Shown here: in pieces, positions 28,828 through 37,149 of the stretch
Numbering within the stretch: position 1 is the first letter of the stretch
Layout of the letters: every line of letters begins with the position of its first letter
IMG/VR virus record: IMGVR_UViG_3300046690_000279
Location: 1 to 64,000 of that record
From: a virus
Length of the DNA: 64,000 nucleotides
Direction: 5' to 3' (one strand)
Position numbers and translations under genes: made by a program
Notes under the pieces: generated by a model
What the model was told of the DNA's origin: nothing
Seen by the model: the letters and a program-made list of their open reading frames with translations, nothing else
Databases searched by the model: none

Positions 28828-31272
28828 ATGCAGTTCACTGAAATGCTCGACCGCTTCACGGGGGTCAGCGAACAGGATGACGGCGGGTACCTGGCGCACT
28901 GCCCAGCGCACGCCGACAGTAAGCCTAGCCTTCGGCTGTGGCGGGGCGACGACAACAAGGTTCGGATCACATGCCGCGCGGGGTGTTCAACGGGCGCTGT
29001 GATACAGGCAGTTGGGCTCACATGGTCCGATCTGTTCAACGCCGAGGGCGACGGCGCCACCGTTCCGAAGGAGCGCCCTGCCATGGTCGGCATAGCCCAC
29101 ATCGCTGGCCTTCAGAGCTACGTCGACATTGCCGGGCAGAACTTGCGCGGTAGCGGGTCACGCAACGCAGACCATGCAGCGCGCTATGCGGCACACAGGT
29201 TCGGCATCACCCCAGCCATGTTCGAGGATCTTGAGCTTGGGCTCAGCGACGACGACACACGGGCCACGTTCCCGTACCTGAGTCGTGCGTTCCTGGCGTT
29301 CCCTCGCCTGGTTGTCCCCCTGTGTGACTTTGACGGGACCGTGCGCGGGTTGCAGGGACGTGACCTTACCGGCGAATGCCCAGGGCGCTGGGTATCGCTG
29401 AGCAACCCTCAGGGCCACCGTTGGGCGCCGTACGGCGTCTTTCGCGGGCAGGGTGGCTACGGGGTCACGCTCATCACTGAGGGCCCCGGAGACGGGCTTA
29501 CAGCGGTTGCGGTGGGCTACGACGTCGTCATGGTCCGGGGCGCTGCGCTCGCTGGCTCACCCGAGTTGCTGGCAGAGATTGCCGAAGGGGTGCGCGGTAC
29601 CCAGGTAATCGCCTGCGGTGACGCTGACAAGTCAGGGCAGGACTTCAATCAGAAGTTGGCCGATGGCCTGAAGGCCCATGGCATTGAGGTCTACGCGCTG
29701 CCCCTGCCTACCTCGCTGCCCAATAAGGGCGACCTTACTGACTGGCGCGCGCTCGACCCTGACGCGTTCCCGTGGGCAATCCACAACGCCATCAAGGCCG
29801 CTCGACCCGTGGCCAAGCCTGAAGAGGCACGGCGCGAAGCTGTCAGTGTTGAGCTGAACGAAGCCACCGGCGCGGACACAGTCAGCCGTGACCAGGGCAG
29901 TGAAGCGGGCCGCATCCTGGCTTCGGTCATGGAACGCTACGGCGAGTCTGATGCGATGAACGCTCACGCACTGGTCGCTTGGACGGACGGCCGCATCAAG
30001 TACGCCCCGGGGCTTGGCTTCTATGTGTGGAACGGCCGCACGTGGGAGCGCAGCGAAGTCAAGGTTCGCCAAGAGATTCACCGTATGGGCGCCGCCCTGG
30101 TGCTCGCTGGCAAGCTGCAAGAGTCCAAGGGTTTCACCATGACGACGCGTATAGACGCGCTCATGACGGAGCTGCGCAGTGTGCCCAGCGTGTACGTGGC
30201 GGTGCAGGATTTCGACAACCGGCCCGACCTGCTGAGCTTCCGTAACGGCACCGTCGAGCTACGCACGGGCCACCTGCGGCCACATGCAAAGCAAGACATG
30301 CTCACGTATTGCCTGGCGCTGGACTACGACGCTGCCGCGCAAGCTCCGCGCTGGGAAGCGTTCCTACAAGAAATCATGCCTGGCATGCCTGAGATGCCTG
30401 CCTACCTGCAACGCCTCATTGGCTACGGCGTCACCGGCAACACGGATGAGCAGTGTTTCGCCGTGCTGTGGGGTAAGGGCGCCAACGGCAAATCTGTCCT
30501 CACCGAGACGCTATCCAGCGTGTTCGGCAACGTCACGAAAACGACACCCTTTGCAACCTTCGAAGAAAAGCAGTCAGGCGGCATTCCGAACGATATTGCT
30601 GCGCTGCGCGGTGCGCGTCTGGTCATGGCTTCGGAGGGCGAGTCGGGCAAGCCCATGAGTGAGGCTGTGCTAAAGCGGGTCACCGGTAAGGACATGGTCA
30701 GCGCACGATTCCTGCGCCAAGAGTTCTTTGAGTTCCGGCCGTCCTTTCTGCTGATGCTGGCCACCAACCACAAGCCGAAGTTTCGCGGGCAGGATGACGG
30801 GCTTTGGCGACGGGTCAAGATGATCCCGTTCAAGCGGTTCTTTGCGCCCCATGAGCGTGATTACGACCTTGACAGCAAGCTGCGGGCAGAGGCGCAGGGC
30901 ATCGCAGCGTGGGCGGTCCGGGGCGCTGTCGAGTGGTACTCCAACGGCTTGCAGGACCCCAGCGTCATCACAGCGGCTAGCCGCGAGTACCGCGAAACGT
31001 CTGACGCGCTGGTCGGTTTCTTCCCCGGAGTCTTCGAGCGGGACGAGTCGCACAGCGTGCCCGGGGCGGACGCATACAACGCCTACCGCGAGTGGTGTGA
31101 GGCCGAGGGACTCCCGTCCAAGGAAATCTGGACGCGTCGCAGCTTCTATGACGCGATGGAAGAGCGGCAGGTGTCGCGAAAGAAGACGAACAAGGGAATC
31201 ACGCTGGTGGGTATCCGCCCCGCCGACGCTGCCACGAAGGCAACGGGTCCGGGCATCTTCGGGAAGGACTAA
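28828..31272 (+). CDS. Primase-helicase (D5-like)
   Basis: 814 residues. The N-terminal zinc module (AHCPAHADSKPSLRLWRG, TCRAGCSTG) and a Toprim-like part (VTLITEGPGDGLTAVAVGYD) suit a primase. The C-terminal half has the D5_N block (YCLALDYD, MPAYLQRLIGYGVTG) and a superfamily 3 helicase with Walker A GKGANGKS near 549-556 and MLATNHKPKFRGQDDGLWRR. ATG 28828 is chosen because AGAGAGGA sits at the right distance; ATG 28819 is too close. Likely starts replication with the polymerase next door. Confidence 0.92.
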   Translation: MQFTEMLDRFTGVSEQDDGGYLAHCPAHADSKPSLRLWRGDDNKVRITCRAGCSTGAVIQAVGLTWSDLFNAEGDGATVPKERPAMVGIAHIAGLQSYVDIAGQNLRGSGSRNADHAARYAAHRFGITPAMFEDLELGLSDDDTRATFPYLSRAFLAFPRLVVPLCDFDGTVRGLQGRDLTGECPGRWVSLSNPQGHRWAPYGVFRGQGGYGVTLITEGPGDGLTAVAVGYDVVMVRGAALAGSPELLAEIAEGVRGTQVIACGDADKSGQDFNQKLADGLKAHGIEVYALPLPTSLPNKGDLTDWRALDPDAFPWAIHNAIKAARPVAKPEEARREAVSVELNEATGADTVSRDQGSEAGRILASVMERYGESDAMNAHALVAWTDGRIKYAPGLGFYVWNGRTWERSEVKVRQEIHRMGAALVLAGKLQESKGFTMTTRIDALMTELRSVPSVYVAVQDFDNRPDLLSFRNGTVELRTGHLRPHAKQDMLTYCLALDYDAAAQAPRWEAFLQEIMPGMPEMPAYLQRLIGYGVTGNTDEQCFAVLWGKGANGKSVLTETLSSVFGNVTKTTPFATFEEKQSGGIPNDIAALRGARLVMASEGESGKPMSEAVLKRVTGKDMVSARFLRQEFFEFRPSFLLMLATNHKPKFRGQDDGLWRRVKMIPFKRFFAPHERDYDLDSKLRAEAQGIAAWAVRGAVEWYSNGLQDPSVITAASREYRETSDALVGFFPGVFERDESHSVPGADAYNAYREWCEAEGLPSKEIWTRRSFYDAMEERQVSRKKTNKGITLVGIRPADAATKATGPGIFGKD

Positions 31273-31314
31273 GGCTGGCGCCAACGGCGACCAGTGACAC
31301 AAAGCATGCCCGAG

Positions 31315-31346
31315 GGGGTCACCTACGGATATCCGTATGTGACCCC
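31315..31346. promoter_or_regulatory. Palindromic operator between primase and polymerase
   Basis: CACCTACGGAT/ATCCGTATGTG (31320-31341) with GGGGT and ACCCC flanks forms a 32-bp dyad with one mismatch. Confidence 0.78.
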
Positions 31347-31372
31347 TTCGCGCTGAACAGAGGGGCTTCGCA

Positions 31373-33229
31373 GTGAAGATCTACCCGTACGAGATTGCTG
31401 GCGAGCCGGTTACCGTCAAGGTTCCGGAGACGCGCGAGGATCTAAGCGAGTTCCAAGAGTGGTTTATGCGCGCCAACTCTGCGGGACCGATCGCGCTGGA
31501 TACCGAAACCACCGGCCTCGACATCTACTCCCACGGATACCGCCTGCGCACCATTCAGTTCGGCGATCGGCGCACAGCGTGGGTCGTCCTGTACGAGCTG
31601 GGCGGGCATTTCGTCGCTGCTGCGCTGTGGGCCCTGCGCCGTGGTCGGAAGTTCCAGATTCACAACGCGCCCTTTGACTGGGCCGTCATCGACCGCCATG
31701 CAGGCGTCAGCATTGAGTCGCTCGCCCCGCGAACCATTGACACTCGCCTAAAGGCTGGCCTGGTTGATCCGCGCCAGCCGCAGGAAGGTGGGCGAGGCAC
31801 GGCCCTTAAGCCCCTCAGCGCGTACTACGTCGACCCCGCAGCGCCGGATACTCAGGGCGACCTGACAGCAGTCTTCCGCTCGCTGAAACTGACGAAGGCA
31901 ACGGGCTGGGCCGGTATTCCGCTGGACCACCCCACTTACCTTCTGTACGCGGGTCTCGATGTGCTGCTCACGGCGCGTCTTGATGTGGAACTGGACCGTG
32001 AACTCAGCGCGCTTGATGTGCGTCCGCGCCTGGTCCAGTACGAGCACGAGATAGCGCGCATATGTGCGGTCATGCAGCGCAAGGGCATGGTCCTTGACGT
32101 CGACTACACGCGCACGCTCGACGAGTCGCTACAGGCTGAGGCCGCTGAGTTTGAGTTGAAGGCCCAGCGCTACGGCGTGACCAACGTCAACGCTCCCGCA
32201 CAGTTGCGCGAGGCACTCTTCGCCATGGGTGAAACCTGGCTGTCTGACGAGCGCACAGCTTCCGGCGCACTGAAGGTAGACAAGGCGGTCTTGCACCGCT
32301 TTGCAGACCTTGACCAGAACAGCGGGGCACCCCTCGGCACGCGCAGGCCCAACCCGCTGGCCGAAGCCATCATTCGCAGTAAGCGGGCGGGGAAATGGCG
32401 CAGTGCCTACACACAGACGTTCCTCGACACCATGGACGCTGAGGGCAGGGTGCACAGCTTCATCAACAGCATGCAGGCACGCACCGGCCGTATGTCCATC
32501 ACTCGTCCGGCGCTGCAAACCCTGCCGTCCGGTGATGCCATGGTCCGGCGCGCGCTACTCGCTGATGAAGGCGAGGTGATCGTGTCCACTGACTTCGCTG
32601 CCGTTGAACTGCGCGTGCTCGCTGCGCTGGGTGATGTGAAGCGTATGAAGGAAGCCATCACGAAGGGCGAAGACCTGCACTCCTTCACTGCCCGACTCGT
32701 CTTCGGCGAAGGCTTCACAGCGAAGCACCGGAAGATCTCTAAGGGGATTGCCTTCGGCAAGGTCTATGGGGGTGGCGCTGCAACCATCAGCCGACAGACC
32801 GGAGCACCGATCGAGGATGTTCGCCGCGCGATGGCCGCCTATGACCGGGTCTACCCGGAGGTGCGGCGCATGTCGAACGCGTGGCAGCGCGAAGCGTACG
32901 AGACGGGCATGGTGCATGTGTCTGTGACCGGGCGCAGGCTTCCGCTGGACCGTGATCGGACGTACGCCGTTGTGAACTACGGGGTGCAGAGCGCTGCCCG
33001 TGACTGCCTGGGGCAGAGTCTCATCAACCTTGAAGAGGCTGGCGTGCTTGATGCGCTCCGCTTGCCGATTCATGACGAGGTGCTGGCGAGTGTGCCGCGC
33101 GCTGAGGCCAGCGACTACGCGAAGATCATTCAGGACTGTATGACGTTCGACCTGTACGGGGTCCCGATCGAGGCAGAGGCAGAGATAGGCGGGCGGTCCT
33201 GGGGCTCGCTCTACGGCGCTGACTTCTAG
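31373..33229 (+). CDS. DNA polymerase I family (phage PolA)
   Basis: 618 residues. 3'-5' exonuclease domain with ALDTETTGLD (D43, E45). Polymerase domain: motif A STDFAAVELRVLAALG (about 404-419), motif B KISKGIAFGKVYGGG, motif C LPIHDEVLA (HDE near 567-569). There is no 5'-3' exonuclease domain, as usual in phages. It replicates phage DNA with the primase-helicase. GTG start after GAACAGAGGGG. Confidence 0.96.
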   Translation: MKIYPYEIAGEPVTVKVPETREDLSEFQEWFMRANSAGPIALDTETTGLDIYSHGYRLRTIQFGDRRTAWVVLYELGGHFVAAALWALRRGRKFQIHNAPFDWAVIDRHAGVSIESLAPRTIDTRLKAGLVDPRQPQEGGRGTALKPLSAYYVDPAAPDTQGDLTAVFRSLKLTKATGWAGIPLDHPTYLLYAGLDVLLTARLDVELDRELSALDVRPRLVQYEHEIARICAVMQRKGMVLDVDYTRTLDESLQAEAAEFELKAQRYGVTNVNAPAQLREALFAMGETWLSDERTASGALKVDKAVLHRFADLDQNSGAPLGTRRPNPLAEAIIRSKRAGKWRSAYTQTFLDTMDAEGRVHSFINSMQARTGRMSITRPALQTLPSGDAMVRRALLADEGEVIVSTDFAAVELRVLAALGDVKRMKEAITKGEDLHSFTARLVFGEGFTAKHRKISKGIAFGKVYGGGAATISRQTGAPIEDVRRAMAAYDRVYPEVRRMSNAWQREAYETGMVHVSVTGRRLPLDRDRTYAVVNYGVQSAARDCLGQSLINLEEAGVLDALRLPIHDEVLASVPRAEASDYAKIIQDCMTFDLYGVPIEAEAEIGGRSWGSLYGADF

Positions 33230-33253
33230 TTACCAACCCGTACGGTGAGGGTG

Positions 33254-33286
33254 AGGCCATGTTCCGGTTGCGGAGCGTGGCCTTTT
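33254..33286 (+). terminator. Terminator after polymerase
   Basis: AGGCCA pairs with TGGCCT followed by TTTT, 25 nt after the polymerase stop. Confidence 0.6.
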
Positions 33287-33622
33287 CCTACTTTTTACCA
33301 AATCCGTTGAACGCTGGTCACGCCTTCAAATCTGTGTGCGCCACATGTGAAGGAACCGTGTCTTCCGATCATTCCAAGGGATGAACCCCGGTCTCGCCTT
33401 CGAAACCGCTACAACGATCTTGCCTAGTAGCAGGTCTAACGGGTGCTCAGCGCAGAAAAGATCGTTGACCACCTACGAAAAACGGCGTTGAGTGCACACA
33501 GCAACGACGAGTGATCCGGCCGGACACTCGTCCACGCAGACACCCCACCGAGTGGGAGTCGTCTGGTACCCCGCGCCGCCCTCACATGCTTTGAGTTGCG
33601 CAAATCCGGCCGAACTCCGCTT
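33287..33622. other. Long non-coding gap with two dyads
   Basis: No supported gene. CAACGATCTT (33412-33421) and AAGATCGTTG (33458-33467) are a perfect inverted repeat 36 nt apart. GACGAGTG (33506-33513) and CACTCGTC (33525-33532) form a hairpin with the self-complementary TCCGGCCGGA in its loop. The longest non-coding stretch of the early region; candidate control region or origin of replication. Confidence 0.5.
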
Positions 33623-33639
33623 GGTAACCGACTCGCTAG
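33623..33639 (+). promoter_or_regulatory. GGTAACCGAC element before sigma-like gene
   Basis: GGTAACCGACTCGCTAG ends 33 nt before the ATG at 33673. If the gene product recognises this element, the gene activates itself. Confidence 0.65.
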
Positions 33640-33672
33640 GGCCCCTAGCAAGCCAACCGAACGGAGTCCCCC

Positions 33673-34803
33673 ATGTCTCTCACCATCGAGCACATTCGCG
33701 CCGCGCAGGACAACGACCTTGCCGCCATCACGGCAGTCATCGCCGACATGGACGAGCGCATATCCCGGCTCGCTGCGCAGGCTGCACGACGACTGAACGG
33801 CGACCACCGCGAAGACTTCGAGCAGGACGCACGCGAGGCACTCTTCAGGGCGCTCCCGCGCTTCGACGCTGACACCGTGGACGCGTTCCACGGGTTCATG
33901 TTCAGCAGCATTCAGGACGCACTGAAGGACAAGGTTCGCTCTGCGCGATACGTCGGTGTGGACAAGGACGCAGTGAAGGTCTTCATGTCGATGCTGGGCG
34001 ACGCTGAGGGCGACCCGTACCGCGCTGAGCAGATGGCGCAGACCGTTCCCGCTAAGGGGCTCCGACTCAGCGCCGACCGTGCCCACGCTGCGCGGCTCGC
34101 ATGGCAGGGCATCGTGTCTGTGGACCAGGTGGCCGGTTCGGGTGGCACACAGCACGGGAACGGGTTCGCAGGTAACGGCACGATTGCCGACACGCTGGCC
34201 GTGACTGACGAACTCCCCCAGGTTCAGCCGAAGGTTGGTCACGGTGCCGCTCTGGAAGCGCTGGCCGTGCTCAACCGGTACGTGTGCGTGGGTGTCCGGC
34301 GCATGACTCCGGGCGAGTTTTCTGCCAACCTGCCCGCGCTGGTCGAGGCGCTGGAAGACACCGTGCGGGTGCCCAGTGACCCGACGATTCGCCGCTATGT
34401 GCTGGACGCGATGGCCATCCTGCGTTCCGCTGTGTCGACTGCTTCCGATGGCGACCTTGCCGATGAACTGCGGGATGTGTCCGACGATCGGCGCGACGAG
34501 CGGGTAGCCAAGATCGAAATGATTCGCAATGCGCTGGGCAGGGTGAGCGCGCAGCAGTACACCATCTTGGTTCACTCGTTCGGCATCGGCGGCGCGGAAG
34601 ACTTCGGGTGGGGCGATGGCTCCGACCTTGACGGGCTTGCCAAGTTCCTCGGCACGACACCTGGCAACGTCAAGAAGCAGCGCTCGGCCGGACGGCTGGC
34701 GTTTACGAAGCACTTCATAGCCTTGGCGGTGCACACCCTCGAAGCTGCGATGGCGTGGGAAGCTGCCGCCGCTGAGATGCGCAAGCCTGCTGGCCGCAAG
34801 TGA
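33673..34803 (+). CDS. Sigma-70-like regulator
   Basis: 376 residues. Residues about 45-88 (DFEQDAREALFRALPRF, then AFHGFMFSSIQDALKDK) follow the sigma region 2 pattern, in which an acidic helix and FD precede an aromatic, -10 binding helix. Residues about 286-350 (LGRVSAQQYTILVHSFGIGG, LAKFLGTTPGNVKKQRSAGR) follow region 4 with its helix-turn-helix. The middle is unlike region 3. It may be a phage sigma factor for the GGTAACCGAC elements. Its place after the polymerase is where I recall the phiC31 repressor gene, so a DNA-binding regulator without polymerase contact is the alternative. SD CGGAGT. Confidence 0.68.
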   Translation: MSLTIEHIRAAQDNDLAAITAVIADMDERISRLAAQAARRLNGDHREDFEQDAREALFRALPRFDADTVDAFHGFMFSSIQDALKDKVRSARYVGVDKDAVKVFMSMLGDAEGDPYRAEQMAQTVPAKGLRLSADRAHAARLAWQGIVSVDQVAGSGGTQHGNGFAGNGTIADTLAVTDELPQVQPKVGHGAALEALAVLNRYVCVGVRRMTPGEFSANLPALVEALEDTVRVPSDPTIRRYVLDAMAILRSAVSTASDGDLADELRDVSDDRRDERVAKIEMIRNALGRVSAQQYTILVHSFGIGGAEDFGWGDGSDLDGLAKFLGTTPGNVKKQRSAGRLAFTKHFIALAVHTLEAAMAWEAAAAEMRKPAGRK

Positions 34804-35114
34804 CCGACGAATGTTGTGAGTGCGGAGGGGCTAAGCGTCCCTCCGCCTCTCGTCGTCCGCGCGCGACCCAGCCCCCTGACATGACGGCGCTGTACATGCG
34901 CACTCGGAGGCGCAGGAAGGCCCCTTACAGGCGCGCGGATGTGTTCGCCCACTGGGGAGGGCGCTGTGTGTACTGCGGGGCGCCAGCGGAGCATCTAGAC
35001 CACGTGCAGCCGCTATCGCGCGGTGGCCGAGACATCTTGTCGAACGTGGTCCCCGCATGTGCCGACTGCAACCTATCCAAGGCAGCGCTCACCCTCGCTG
35101 AGTGGCTGGCGTAG
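34800..35114 (+). CDS. HNH endonuclease (paralogue)
   Basis: 104 residues; GTG overlaps the sigma-like stop. CCECGGAKRP at the start, then CVYCGAPAEHLDHVQPLSRG and VPACADCNLSKAALTLAEWL, nearly the same core as the protein at 28352. Like that gene it is followed within 5 nt by a GGTAACCGAC element. Confidence 0.83.
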   Translation: MTDECCECGGAKRPSASRRPRATQPPDMTALYMRTRRRRKAPYRRADVFAHWGGRCVYCGAPAEHLDHVQPLSRGGRDILSNVVPACADCNLSKAALTLAEWLA

Positions 35115-35118
35115 CCCT

Positions 35119-35135
35119 GGTAACCGACTCGCTAG
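35119..35135 (+). promoter_or_regulatory. GGTAACCGAC element
   Basis: GGTAACCGACTCGCTAG, 35 nt before the ATG at 35171. Confidence 0.63.
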
Positions 35136-35170
35136 GCCCCAAGCACAGAACGAGAAATGGAGAGATTCTC

Positions 35171-35335
35171 ATGACCTACAACCTGCGCAACGGTTACAGC
35201 GTGGTCACTCGCAAGGCTGAGGGCGGGACGGAGTTTGAGACCCGTAACCCGCAGGGCGCCACCATCAGTACTGTGACGCTGCCCTACGTCGAGGCGAACG
35301 CGCTGGTGCGCAAGCTGTATCTGGGCCGTGTCTGA
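35171..35335 (+). CDS. Small hypothetical protein
   Basis: 54 residues with GGAGAG before ATG. Short beta-hairpin pattern (YNLRNGYSVVTRKAEGGTEF) and a helix (VEANALVRKLYLG). TGATG overlap with the next gene. Unknown. Confidence 0.6.
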   Translation: MTYNLRNGYSVVTRKAEGGTEFETRNPQGATISTVTLPYVEANALVRKLYLGRV

Positions 35336-35508
35336 TGGCGCACGTTGATGGTTCGCTGAACGACCCGACTCCCACCAGCGGACTAGCGGGGCGAGCGGAT
35401 GTGTACCGGATTGCTGCCGCATTGATCAAACAGGTCGGATTGGTCGCAGAGGCCACCGCCGATGATGTGCTGCGGCTGGCCGAGTTTCTTGCAGGCGGCG
35501 ACTTTTAG
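35335..35508 (+). CDS. Small hypothetical protein
   Basis: 57 residues coupled to the preceding gene. Helical (VYRIAAALIKQVGLVAEATA, VLRLAEFLAGG). Ends 8 nt before a palindromic operator. Unknown. Confidence 0.6.
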   Translation: MAHVDGSLNDPTPTSGLAGRADVYRIAAALIKQVGLVAEATADDVLRLAEFLAGGDF

Positions 35509-35516
35509 TTGGGAGG

Positions 35517-35538
35517 CACATACGGATATCCGTATGTG
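35517..35538. promoter_or_regulatory. Palindromic operator
   Basis: A perfect 22-bp palindrome flanked by GGGAGG and CTCCC, so it can form a clamped hairpin with one bulge. Confidence 0.78.
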
Positions 35539-35564
35539 CTCCCATCATCCCTAAGGCGGAGAGA

Positions 35565-35921
35565 GTGACACGCATCACAACAGACCCGCGTGAAGAGCGC
35601 TTGCCTAAGTGGGCGCAAGAGGAACTGCGGAGCCTGCGCATGCGAGTGCGCGTTGCGGAATCCAAGATCGAAGATCTAAAGGGCAACACCCCCGAGACGG
35701 ACACGTACCTACTCGATTACGGCTCGCTGGATAACTTCCCGCTTCCGAAGGGTGCGCGCGTTGCGTACCACCTGACTCCCCCGGGCTTTGAGCGGAAAGT
35801 GCGCCAGGCAATTCAGGTCTATATCAGCGATAGCGCGTTGCACATTCAGGGTGATACCTCGCTGGTTATCTACCCGCAAGCGTCAAGTTCCCTTAATATC
35901 GAATTGGAGCGTTACCGCTAA
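35565..35921 (+). CDS. Hypothetical actinophage protein
   Basis: 118 residues. Begins with a Thr/Asp start then ERLPKWAQEELRSLRMRVRV, a motif seen in many short actinophage proteins of unknown role. A coiled-coil start is followed by a beta-rich C-terminal half (YISDSALHIQGDTSLVIYPQ). GTG with GGAGAG upstream. The stop abuts the next ATG. Confidence 0.7.
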   Translation: MTRITTDPREERLPKWAQEELRSLRMRVRVAESKIEDLKGNTPETDTYLLDYGSLDNFPLPKGARVAYHLTPPGFERKVRQAIQVYISDSALHIQGDTSLVIYPQASSSLNIELERYR

Positions 35922-36134
35922 ATGCGCAGGCTCGTAATCCTCGCCATTCCCGCAGTGCTCGCCCTCAGCGCATGCGGGGCCGACCCGTATAACACAGGAG
36001 ACTGCGGCACGGTAGTGCACCACCACGTGATTCATCACACAGGCACACACCGTGTAGTTACACGCCACCAGCGGGTTACCATCAAGTCCGCTCGACGGCA
36101 TGTGTCGCTGAGCAAGTCAACCCGGAAGAGGTAA
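35922..36134 (+). CDS. Small His-rich lipoprotein
   Basis: 70 residues. A basic, hydrophobic signal (MRRLVILAIPAVLALSAC) ends in lipobox LSAC, so the mature chain would be lipid-anchored outside the membrane at C18. The mature part is His-rich (VVHHHVIHHTGTHR) and then strongly basic. Possibly a surface protein active in lysogeny or early infection. Confidence 0.7.
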   Translation: MRRLVILAIPAVLALSACGADPYNTGDCGTVVHHHVIHHTGTHRVVTRHQRVTIKSARRHVSLSKSTRKR

Positions 36135-36138
36135 AAAG

Positions 36139-36333
36139 ATGAGAGTCCTGGCCATCCTGTTCGGCACGGTGGCGCTGACAGTGGGTGCTCCCGCGTACGC
36201 GTCCGATGCCCCGCACCCTCCGACTCCTCCGCAGGCGCACGCTCCGCACACGGTGCATCTGCCGTCCGGTGCCCCGCGCTGGGTCAAGTGCCCGGGTAAC
36301 CCGCGCATCTTGATGGCCTGCTTCACGCACTAA
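36139..36333 (+). CDS. Small secreted protein
   Basis: 64 residues. Signal peptide MRVLAILFGTVALTVGAPAY with cleavage near AYA-SD. The mature part is Pro/His-rich with two Cys (KCPGN, ACFTH) that could form a disulfide. Adjacent to the lipoprotein gene and before a terminator; the two probably act together. Function unknown. Confidence 0.65.
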   Translation: MRVLAILFGTVALTVGAPAYASDAPHPPTPPQAHAPHTVHLPSGAPRWVKCPGNPRILMACFTH

Positions 36334-36344
36334 GGCTCAGCGAG

Positions 36345-36377
36345 AAACCCCCTGGTCAGCGCGACCGGGGGGTTTTT
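36345..36377 (+). terminator. Intrinsic terminator
   Basis: CCCCC-GGTC pairs with GACC-GGGGG around AGCGC with a bulge, followed by TTTTT. A similar terminator follows the extra gene in unit B (63405). Confidence 0.85.
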
Positions 36378-36390
36378 CTATGCCTCGGAT

Positions 36391-36444
36391 CACATACGGA
36401 TATCCGTATGTGGGTTGCGCGAGTGCCCCACATGCCCCTAGGTT
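36391..36444 (+). promoter_or_regulatory. Operator joined to a sigma-70 type promoter
   Basis: A perfect palindrome (36391-36412), then TTGCGC (36415-36420), an 18-nt spacer and TAGGTT (36439-36444). The leader contains ACAACAGCAACGAAGGGGC as at 22978. Same geometry as 22886. Confidence 0.8.
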
Positions 36445-36480
36445 GAGACCACAACAACAGCAACGAAGGGGCAGGACACG

Positions 36481-36846
36481 ATGGAGATCACGGTTCGAGT
36501 CAGCGGCGGAATGTACTGCGCACAGGTCCGCGACGGCCGCAAGCTCGTGCACTGCACCCAGCGTTTCTACACGGAAGGCATGGCGCTCGCAGACGCGAAG
36601 TGCTGGGTGGCGTTCCACGGAGAGGGAGAGATCATGAACGACCTGGTCAAGCCTGGTGACAAGTTCGAGGCGCACCGGAAGGTTACGGGTGAGCTGCGCC
36701 CGGTCGGCGCTGGTGAGATGCTGCGGCTGATCGCTGAGGCTAAGTCGTTCGGGCTGGAAGTCGTCGAAAAGATGGGCACGGAGCGGGCTTACATCGAGAT
36801 TGGCCGGAACGGAAGCTCTTACGGCCAGTACTTCCGCGTGGCCTAG
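36481..36846 (+). CDS. Hypothetical early protein
   Basis: 121 residues. Two parts: a first half with three Cys (MYCAQV, VHCTQRF, AKCWVAF) and a second half beginning near MNDLVKPGDKFEAH. An internal ATG at 36634 could give the second half alone. Driven by the operator-promoter upstream. Unknown function. Confidence 0.68.
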   Translation: MEITVRVSGGMYCAQVRDGRKLVHCTQRFYTEGMALADAKCWVAFHGEGEIMNDLVKPGDKFEAHRKVTGELRPVGAGEMLRLIAEAKSFGLEVVEKMGTERAYIEIGRNGSSYGQYFRVA

Positions 36847-36861
36847 TCGCATCAGCAGAAT

Positions 36862-36889
36862 GCCCGGGGCCGTAGCTGCGACCCCGGGC
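36862..36889 (+). terminator. GC hairpin between early genes
   Basis: GCCCGGGG pairs with CCCCGGGC around 12 nt; no U-tract, so termination is uncertain. Confidence 0.4.
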
Positions 36890-36902
36890 TGGGGAGGGAA
36901 CC

Positions 36903-37148
36903 ATGTTCGTTCACACTGAGAACATCAAGCGCGTGGTGGCTGTGACGACCGAGACGGGCGAGGATGGCAACTTTGTTCTCTGCCTCGAAGTGCAGACCAC
37001 CGGGAATGTGCGCAAGGTGCTTCGCGTGCCGCACTACTTCGCTGACTTTCTTCGGGCATCGCTGGAAAGCGAATTTGATATGATGCCCGAAGATGAGCGC
37101 AAGCGCAGTTTTCAAGCCAGCATGGCCAGCGTCCGTAAGGGGAAGTAG
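36903..37148 (+). CDS. Small hypothetical protein
   Basis: 81 residues, GGAGGG before ATG. Beta-rich start (IKRVVAVTTETGEDGNFVLC) and helical end (ADFLRASLESEFDMMPEDER). Unknown. Confidence 0.65.
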   Translation: MFVHTENIKRVVAVTTETGEDGNFVLCLEVQTTGNVRKVLRVPHYFADFLRASLESEFDMMPEDERKRSFQASMASVRKGK

Positions 37149-37149
37149 C

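Noticed and set aside
33436-34734. Minus-strand ORF of 432 codons as a repressor candidate
   Set aside because: Antisense to the sigma-like gene, Val/Arg/His-rich with no motif and no start signals. Shadow of third-position GC.
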